From: Xenopus tropicalis
Taxonomy: Eukaryota; Chordata; Amphibia; Anura; Pipidae
Direction of reading: 5' to 3'
Assembly: GCF_000004195.4 (NCBI RefSeq)
Contig: NC_030680.2
Span: 150,807,663 to 150,871,662, forward strand
Length of the DNA: 64,000 nucleotides
The position numbers and the translations under genes were made by a program. The notes under the pieces are model-generated. The model ran no database searches, was not told where the DNA came from, and saw only the letters and a program-made list of their open reading frames with translations. Shown here in pieces: positions 57,292-64,000 of this stretch. How positions within the stretch are numbered: position 1 is the first letter of the stretch; the number at the start of each line of letters is the position of its first letter.

Positions 57292-57748
57292 ACCGGTGGC
57301 ACGGCAGCTCCAAGTGGCACATTCAATCTCTTTTAGGGTGGCAGACTAACTCCCAAATAGGGTGGCACGGCAGCTTTCTGTCAGGGTGGCACAGTAGCTA
57401 TGTGTGGATTCCACACTAAGTCTCCTCCCGGGTGGCACGGCCGCTCCCACTCCCGGGTGGCACGGCCGCTCCCACTCCCGGGTGGCACGGCCGCTCTCCT
57501 CCCGGGTGGCACGGCCGCTCTCCTCCCGGGTGGCACGGCCGCTCTCCTCCCGGGTGGCACGGCCGCTCCCACTCCCGGGTGGCACGGCCGCTCCCACTCC
57601 CGGGTGGCACGGCCGCTCTCCTCCCGGGTGGCACGGCCGCTCTCCTCCCGGGTGGCACGGCCGCTCTCCTCCCGGGTGGCACGGCCGCTCTCCTCCCGGG
57701 TGGCACGGCCGCTCTCCTCCCGGGTGGCACGGCCGCTCCCCTTACCAA
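57292..57748. repeat. CpG-rich minisatellite, 24/25-bp unit, about 13 tight copies plus degenerate leaders
   Basis: Units run CCCGGGTGGCACGGCCGCTC then TCCT or CCACT, giving 24- and 25-bp types in blocks (CACT, CACT, then TCCT, and so on). Leaders at about 57295-57405 are diverged (AGGGTGGCACGGCAGCTTTC and similar), suggesting the founding sequence. Each unit has four CpGs. All frames on both strands stay open over more than 300 bp, an artefact. Confidence 0.96.
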
Positions 57749-58562
57749 GACTATTCTGCCCGTAACTATCAATGAACCCCCCAAATCCCCGAACCCTCAG
57801 GCCTGTGCCCTGTAGTTTCCAGTATTTATTTTCGGGCCGGTCGGTTGGAGCCGAAGTCCTGTTCTGTTCCTGTTGGGGGGCAGATAGTAGCGCAAATGAC
57901 GTCCGACCTGTTTGTTTATACAAAGCTCCCGAGTCAGATCCGTTCGGCTTTGTTTGCCCTCAGAACTCTGCAAGGAAACGAACTGATCAAACAGAACCGC
58001 GTGATTTGTCAAAACAATTTCCATCTTCCCATGAAATTCTAAATTTAAGTGGAAACAACATGGAAAAAGGTCTCCCGTGTGTGAGTTCCGCAGGTGTTTG
58101 TTGGTCGGACATAATCTGCTGTTGCACCTGATGGTGTTGGGCACCAGTGTGAACAGCTCCATAGACTCCCAGTCTGTCAGTTTGTGTCGGTGCAACTGCA
58201 GTTGTCTTGTCCTTTAATGTCAGAGCAGAATCCCAGTCTCTGTGCCTGTAAGTGGCTCATTCCTGGGGGGACAGGTGGGGGGGGGGGTAAGGGCCCTACT
58301 AATTGCTTTACTGTGGCTGCAGCCAGTCTGTTCCCTGCACTCTCCTTTCCTCTCCCCCAGCCTTTCCCCCATGCATTATGTATCCGCAGCCGACCCCATT
58401 ATCTGCCCATTATCTGCCCGAGCCGCTCCTCAGTCCCACGCAGGTCATTTCAGTGCCCCCGGCTATATGTGCTACTGTGTCCCCAGCGCGGCCCATTACT
58501 GCTCCCCGGCACCCCAGGGAGAGGCACAGTGAGTGGTGCCAAACTGGGAAACTAGGGCACTG
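57749..58562 (+). other. Intron 1, unique segment
   Basis: Unique sequence with a G10 tract near 58277. Several open frames on both strands, none with similarity or splice context. Confidence 0.5.
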
Positions 58563-59360
58563 CCAGAACCAGCAGTGCAGGGAAGGGAAAGGGACAGACA
58601 CAGTGACAGTTACACATAACTATAAACCCAGTGAGAATGAGGGATGAATGGATATTGGGGAGTTGTATCAGGAGTCAGAACCAGCAGTGCAGGGAAGGGA
58701 AAGGGACAGACACAGTGACAGTTACACATAACTATAAACCCAGTGAGAATGAGGAATGAATGGATATTGGGGAGTTGTATCAGGAGTCAGAACCAGCAGT
58801 GCAGAGAAGGGAAAGGGACAGACACAGTGACAGTTACACATAACTATAAACCCAGTGAGAATGAGGAATGAATGGATATTGGGGAGTTGTATCAGGAGTC
58901 AGAACCAGCAGTGCAGGGAAGGGAAAGGGACAGACACAGTGACAGTTACACATAACTATAAACCCAGTGAGAATGAGGAATGAATGGGTATTGGGGAGTT
59001 GTATCAGGAGTCAGAACCAGCAGTGCAGGGAAGGGAAAGGGACAGACACAGTGACAGTTACACATAACTATAAACCCAGTGAGAATGAGGGATGAATGGG
59101 TATTGGGGAGTTGTATCAGGAGTCAGAACCAGCAGTGCAGGGAAGGGAAAGGGACAGACACAGTGACAGTTACACATAACTATAAACCCAGTGAGAATGA
59201 GGAATGAATGGATATTGGGGAGTTGTATCAGGAGTCAGAACCAGCAGTGCAGGGAAGGGAAAGGGACAGACACAGTGACAGTTACACATAACTATAAACC
59301 CAGTGAGAATGAGGAATGAATGGATATTGGGGAGTTGTATCAGGAGTCAGAACCAGCAGG
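58563..59360 (+). repeat. 112-bp satellite, array D, about 7 copies
   Basis: Same unit and orientation as arrays A and C. Starts within a unit at CCAGAACCAGCAGTGCAGG and ends at CAGAACCAGCAGGGAAGAG. No MITE termini are visible at its edges. Confidence 0.96.
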
Positions 59361-59904
59361 GAAGAGATATTGGGTCGCTGGTTACAGTGACCATTTTCTA
59401 TGGCATTAGGCAAAAAAAAGTTTTGGGGTGCAGTTCCCCATTAGAGGAAGGGCCGGGCACCTTAGAGCCTCGTTACTCATGTCCCAGATGCAGGTTATTA
59501 ATGGTCCATTCAAAAAAACCCAGTGATGTGATTGGCCCTCGCTAATAACCAATTGCAGAGCTTTACGACAGGATTAGTGGGTGCGGCTTTGCCATCAGGA
59601 TCAGTTTGTTTGGCCAAACCAATAAGATCAAAACTGAAACCTTCAATTGGGGACTGAGAATGTTAATTGTAGTCGCGTGGAGCTGCCATAGCGCTAATAA
59701 AACTAATCTGCACCAATCGCTCTGCTAAATATAAATGTATGTGTGTAATTATGGGATAGATTTCCTGCGTCTGTGCTGCATGTGTAGTTATTATATTATC
59801 CACTGATATTTATATCCGTCTATATATTATATATATATTTGTGCCATTAATCCGTGCCTGTGCCCTGCCAATAATTACCCCTGTACTCTCTGTAATTATC
59901 ATTA
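59361..59904 (+). other. Intron 1, unique AT-rich segment
   Basis: Unique sequence, AT-rich towards 59800 with (TA)n-like words near 59820-59838. No gene seen. Confidence 0.45.
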
Positions 59905-59956
59905 TTATTGTGTATTTATAAAGTGCCAAAAGAGCTTACAGTCTAAAAATAATAAC
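59905..59956 (-). mobile_element. SINE-like dispersed repeat fragment
   Basis: ATTATTGTGTATTTATAAAG, TGCCAAAAGAGCTTACAGTC and TAAAAATAATAA follow the minus-strand order of the repeat at 52478 and 41365. It lies directly before the 104-bp array. Confidence 0.5.
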
Positions 59957-59964
59957 TAAATAAA

Positions 59965-61165
59965 GCCACATTCCTTCTCTGTATATTTGTATTTATACAT
60001 ATGGGTAGGAGGTGCCATAGTGTTTCCCTTAGACAGTACAGTATGGGGGTACAGCTTATTGTGTGCCCAGAACATTCCTTCTCTGTATATTTGTATTTAT
60101 ACATATGGTTAGGGGGTGCCATAGTGTTTCCCTTAGACAGTACAGTATGGGGGTACAGCTTATTGTGTGCCCAGAACATTCCTTCTCTGTATATTTGTAT
60201 TTATACATATGGGTAGGAGGTGCCATAGTGTTTCCCTTAGACAGTACAGTATGGGGGTACAGCTTATTGTGTGCCCAGAACATTCCTTCTCTGTATATTT
60301 GTATTTATACATATGGGTAGGGGGTGCCATAGTGTTTCCCTTAGACAGTACAGTATGGGGGTACAGCTTATTGTGTGCCCAGAACATTCCTTCTCTGTAT
60401 ATTTGTATTTATACATATGGGTAGGGGGTGCCATAGTGTTTCCCTTAGACAGCACAGTATGGGGGTACAGCTTATTGTGTGCCCAGAACATTCCTTCTCT
60501 GTATATTTGTATTTATACATATGGTAGGAGGTGCCATAGTGTTTCCCTTAGACAGTACAGTATGGGGTACAGCTTATTGTGTGCCCAGAACATTCCTTCT
60601 CTGTATATTTGTATTTATACATATGGGTAGGGGTGCCATAGTGTTTCCCTTAGACAGTACAGTATGGGGGGTTACAGCTTATTGTGTGCCCAGAACATTC
60701 CTTCTCTGTATATTTGTATTTATACATATGGGTAGGGGGTGCCATAGTGTTTCCCTTAGACAGTACAGTAATGGGGGGTACAGCTTATTGTGTGCCCAGA
60801 ACATTCCTTCTCTGTATATTTGTATTTATACATATGGGTAGGGGGTGCCATAGTGTTTCCCTTAGACAGTACAGTATGGGGTACAGCTTATTGTGTGCCC
60901 AGAACATTCCTTCTCTGTATATTTGTATTTATACATATGGGTAGGGGTGCCATTAGTGTTCCCTTAGACAGTACAGTATGGGGGTACAGCTTATTGTGTG
61001 CCCAGAACATTCCTTCTCTGTATATTTGTATTTATACATATGGGTAGGGGGTGCCATAGTGTTTCCCTTAGACAGTACAGTATGGGGGTACAGCTTATTG
61101 TGTGCCCAGAACATTCCTTCTCTGTATATTTGTATTTATACATATGGGTAGGGGGTGCCATAATG
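59965..61165 (+). repeat. Minisatellite, 104-bp unit, about 11.5 copies
   Basis: Units run CATTCCTTCTCTGTATATTT, GTATTTATACATATGGGTAG, GGGGTGCCATAGTGTTTCCC, TTAGACAGTACAGTATGGGG and GTACAGCTTATTGTGTGCCC, ending in AGAA. Small indels in the G tracts change the period by 1 to 2 bp. An ACATTCCT word (TEAD-type consensus) recurs in each unit. Periodic frames are artefacts. Confidence 0.96.
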
Positions 61166-61426
61166 TTGCCGTGTCCTCAGATGCCCTGTTACCCCCCCAG
61201 CTGAACACATGGGTGGTTTATAACTAAAGATGCAGTTTGTCAGATCCAATCAGGATCATTAGTGCTGCTCAGTGGTGCGTGGCCCTGGGTGACTAATAGG
61301 GCCACTTGCCTGTAAGGTATCTTCATTCCATTAGTTCTGCTGTGGTGCGACATCAGGAATTCAGTGACGGCTGGCACACAGAGGGTTTGTGCTCTATTGT
61401 GAGCTATGGCAGCTCCCACCCTGAGG

Positions 61427-61466
<40 letters not shown>

Positions 61467-61598
61467 CAGTTTGCTCATTTCCCTATAGGACCAAACTGTA
61501 AACTATATCCTTATAAACGGTGCTTAGTGATGTCATCGATTGATGTCATTTCTGTCACATGACTCACTAAAACTTGTATATTATAATAAATAAATTAC
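61166..61598 (+). other. Intron 1 spacer with (AT)n
   Basis: A pure (AT)16 microsatellite lies at 61429-61460. The flanks are unique. A region rich in TGACATCA-like words is near 61530-61565. No gene seen. Confidence 0.55.
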
Positions 61599-61707
61599 CC
61601 CCTGTTGTAAAATGTAAGGATATTACAAGCCACCGAAGGCCTTGTGCTTTTATATGGTCATGGAACTCCTCTGTGAGTTATAATATCCTTACATTGTACA
61701 ACAGGGG
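61599..61707. repeat. 27-bp inverted repeat with 55-nt loop
   Basis: CCCCTGTTGTAAAATGTAAG... (61599-61625) pairs with 61681-61707 at 26 of 27 positions. The loop contains GCCACCGAAGGCCTTGTGC and GGTCATGGAACTCC. I recognise similar hairpin sequence as interspersed in frog genomes, so it is probably a small palindromic repeat and not an RNA gene. Confidence 0.7.
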
Positions 61708-62391
61708 TTACTTTATTCACGATTACCCAGCGCTGGGCTATTAATATTCTGAGATTTGGTGTCGCATTGGTTCCTGGGGGGGTTGGAATTCGGCTGCAGG
61801 GGCCCCTCCTTGAAGGCACCTCAGTGCTGGATAAAATATATTTATTGGGCGTCAGGAAGAGCGGTTTCCCCCCTGGGGCCACTGTTTGTTCAGATCCAAT
61901 AACAACTCGGCTGGTCGGCGGTTCCTGGTAATAAAGCAGTGATTGTAGTTCTGTTGCCGGGGGAGTTGGGGCAGAGAAGATGCAGAGATCTGGGTAAATA
62001 TAGAGATAATTGTCACTTCCTGATTGGTCCATCCATGAGTGGCTGCGTACATATGGGCATCCTCGCTCCATTTCCCTTCCTATAATCCCCTGGAGCCGAC
62101 GCCCACACAGGGTTCTGGTTGGACAAACTGAAGGGACAGGAAACGGTTCTATATCTATATATATCTGCCCCCCATTTCTGTACATTTGTTCTGCCCCCAA
62201 TGCTGCCCCGAGCCAGGTGGCTTCCTGCCCTGTCCAGAGGGTCCCCCTAAATGATTTAGTGGTGGATACAGGGTAGGGCTGCACAGTTAGTTCCACTGGG
62301 CCCCCATGGTATAGGGCCCGAAGGGACCATCCCTCACCTAATATGCAGCACTGGCCTCACACAAATAACAAGGTTATCCTGCACATTTATT
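61708..62391 (+). other. Intron 1, unique segment
   Basis: Unique sequence. The minus-strand open frame that spans it has no recognisable similarity. No gene is supported. Confidence 0.5.
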
Positions 62392-63055
62392 GCGGTGCAT
62401 GTGGCCCCTGAAGGCGGCGGTGCATGTGGCCCCTGAAGGCGGCTGTGCATGTGGCCCCTGAAGGCGGCGGTGCATGTGGCCCCTGAAGGCGGCGGTGCAT
62501 GTGGCCCCTGAAGGCGGCGGTGCATGGGGCCCCTGAAGGCGGCGGTGCATGTGGCCCCTGAAGGCGGCGGTGCATGTGGCCCCTGAAGGCGGCGGTGCAT
62601 GTGGCCCCTAGAGGCGGCGGTGCATCTGGCCGCTGAGGGCGGCGGTGCATCTGGCCCCTGAGGGCGGCGGTGCATCTGGCCCCTAGAGGAAGAGGTGCAT
62701 CTGGCCCCTAGAGGAAGAGGTGCATCTGGCCCCTGAGGGCGGCGGTGCATCTGGCCCCTAGAGGAAGAGGTGCATCTGGCCCCTGAGGGCGGCGGTGCAT
62801 CTGGCCCCTAGAGGAAGAGGTGCATCTGGCCCCTGAGGGCGGCGGTGCATCTGGCCCCTAGAGGAAGAGGTGCATCTGGCCCCTGAGGGCGGCGGTGCAT
62901 CTGGCCCCTAGAGGAAGAGGTGCATCTGACCCCTGAAGGCGGCGTTGCATGTGGCCCCTGAGGGCGGCAGTGCATGTGGCCCCTAGAGGTGGCGGTGCAT
63001 CTGGCCCCTGAAGGCGGCGGTGCATGTGGCCCCTGAAGGCGGCGGTGCATCTGGC
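62392..63055. repeat. Minisatellite, 25-bp unit, about 26 copies
   Basis: Units run GGTGCATGTGGCCCCTGAAG then GCGGC. The first third is uniform (GCATGTGG ... GAAGGCGGC). The middle alternates GCATCTGGCCCCTGAGGGC with GCATCTGGCCCCTAGAGGAA, making a 50-bp higher-order unit, and the last units revert to the first type. Ala/Pro/His-rich frames are artefacts. Confidence 0.96.
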
Positions 63056-63742
63056 ACATTATACTGTCCTGTTCTTTACCATGAGCTGAGTTTCGGTTGC
63101 AGCCAATCACGATGCCCGGCTGAGCAGTTAGCCGCATTTAGACAAAGCCGCACAGTTGGACGCGCACAGATTCATTTCTCACTGAAACGCGATGCATCTT
63201 TGATTTCCCAGGGGCCCATCTCTGAGTGCCGCTGAGTGTGAAGGGCACCGTGCCCCCCCTTATCTGAATGCCATCTGATGGGCACCGGTATCTGTTAGAG
63301 GGCAGACTGTGATGGTTTTGCTGTTGCGCTTAGGGAGCCATACGCCAGCCCTGTGCCTGTAACGAGACCAACCCAATATTTTTCTTGGCTTTTCTTTCCC
63401 TTTAAAGATAACATTACTCCTGGGAGCCATAGACATTCTTGGAAAGTTGGCAGAAAAGCCACATGAATAATCTCACCCCCTGGCACCTACCCAGGCATTG
63501 CCCTTATTTGCCGCCCTTTAGTCAAGTTGGCACAGCCGTACCCATCGTGCTGCTGGCAGCCAGGGAAACCACTAGCGTCTTGGAGCCAAACTTGCCCAGT
63601 GTGTGGCCCTTTAGATCGTTTGTTCCTTAGCTATGGGGGAGTTATAGTTCAGCAACATCTGTAAGGGGCCAAGTTACGTGTATGAGATGTTAAGGTTTGG
63701 CAATTGCTTTTCTAATTGGCCAATGTGCCTCCCTCCCTACAG
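63056..63742 (+). other. Intron 1, 3' end with splice acceptor
   Basis: Unique sequence leading to the acceptor: the pyrimidine-rich TGCCTCCCTCCCTAC precedes AG at 63741-63742. A candidate branch site CTAATTG lies near 63713. No further exon seen. Confidence 0.6.
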
Positions 63743-63955
63743 GCCTTTGGTCAAGCGCATAGCAACCACAAGAAAGTAGCGGCCGACGGCGAGAGCCGCG
63801 AGGAGACCCTGATCCAGGAATCGGCCACCAAGGAGGAGTATTACATGAAGAAGGTTCTAGAGCTGCAAACAGAGCTCAAACTGTCCAAGAACGTAGTGGC
63901 CAACACCCTGTCTGAGAATGAGCGGCTCAACTCCGTGGCACAGGAACTGAGAGAG
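63743..63955 (+). CDS. bicd2: bicd2 coding exon 2 (partial gene, continues outside the window)
   Basis: Encodes residues 82-152, continuing the N-terminal coiled coil of BICD2 that lies along dynein-dynactin. Hallmark stretches are [36 protein letters not shown] and [15 protein letters not shown]. From memory, human BICD2 has [14 protein letters not shown] and close variants of the others, while BICD1 has different residues (such as HRKVAEDGETREE), so this confirms bicd2. The exon is 213 bp, phase 0 on both sides (CTACAG|GCC and GAG|GTAGGT). It continues LEQLKE of exon 1 as LEQLKE-AFGQAH. No frameshift or stop is present. The remaining coiled coils and the C-terminal cargo-binding domain lie beyond the window. 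Confidence 0.95.
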
Positions 63956-64000
63956 GTAGGTACCCACCTTATATTGTGTGTGGGGGGGGGTCTGTTATAT
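63956..64000 (+). other. bicd2: bicd2 intron 2, start only
   Basis: Begins GTAGGTACCC after the exon 2 donor and is cut by the window edge. Contains a G10 run. Confidence 0.85.

Larger units (their letters stand above)
36245..63742 (+). other. bicd2: bicd2 intron 1, 27.5 kb
   Basis: Runs from the donor GTACCG at 36245 to the acceptor TGCCTCCCTCCCTACAG ending at 63742, with a short pyrimidine tract. Phase 0. Most of its length is tandem repeat, listed separately. No alternative first exon or nested gene is recognisable. Confidence 0.9.

Noticed and set aside
57381..57923. Arg/Pro/Gly-rich frames over the CpG minisatellite
   Set aside because: All frames on both strands are open because the 24/25-bp unit lacks stops; not coding.
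61658..62296. 212-codon minus-strand frame in intron 1
   Set aside because: No recognisable domain, and it runs through one arm of the palindromic repeat at 61681-61707 and unique intronic sequence; a frame of this length can occur by chance in GC-moderate DNA.

Overview
The window looks like nuclear DNA of a frog, most likely Xenopus (X. tropicalis or a close relative). The evidence is a vertebrate gene with long introns, several copies of interspersed elements that I recognise as Xenopus-type (TTAA-flanked T2/Kolobok-like MITEs, a non-LTR retrotransposon remnant, a SINE-like dispersed repeat), and the extreme load of minisatellites. By my estimate about two thirds of the window (roughly 42 of 64 kb) is tandem repeat. 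Only 456 bp (0.7%) is convincingly protein-coding.

The one gene is bicd2 (Bicaudal-D homolog 2, a dynein-dynactin adaptor) on the + strand. Coding exon 1 is 36002-36244 and exon 2 is 63743-63955. Between them lies a 27.5 kb first intron, and intron 2 begins at 63956. Both exons are phase 0 with GT/AG junctions, and they join to the N-terminal dynein-binding coiled coil. No other protein-coding or RNA gene is supported; the long open frames elsewhere are periodic artefacts of repeat units that lack stop codons.

Upstream half (1-36 kb): an 88-bp-class minisatellite with variable poly-G tracts (1-5628); a 14-bp minisatellite (6903-7970); a retrotransposon remnant cut in two by a 22-bp minisatellite that grew from its own sequence (8456-26570); inside that minisatellite, a 15.4 kb insertion with 17-bp terminal inverted repeats and an 8-bp target duplication (10054-25432), which carries about 1,070 copies of a 13-bp unit; then 240-, 58-, 20-, 51-, about 132- and 37-bp arrays; and finally a promoter-proximal region with a CTCF-like site, two long inverted repeats and a GC-rich first exon.

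Intron 1 (36.2-63.7 kb): a 34/33-bp array of G-quadruplex-capable units starts within about 90 bp of the exon 1 donor. It is followed by 37-, 112-, 16/46-, 94-, 51-, 60-, 55-, 25-, 104- and 25-bp arrays separated by unique sequence. One 112-bp array sits inside a TTAA-flanked MITE. Two 51-bp arrays, one upstream and one in the intron in opposite orientation, share one SINE-like source.

The main theme is that minisatellites here repeatedly start inside transposable elements: 22-bp in a retrotransposon, 13-bp in a hAT-like element, 112-bp in a T2-like MITE, and 51-bp in a SINE-like repeat. The regulatory calls (CTCF, ZNF143, NF-Y, TEAD, G4) are motif readings only.
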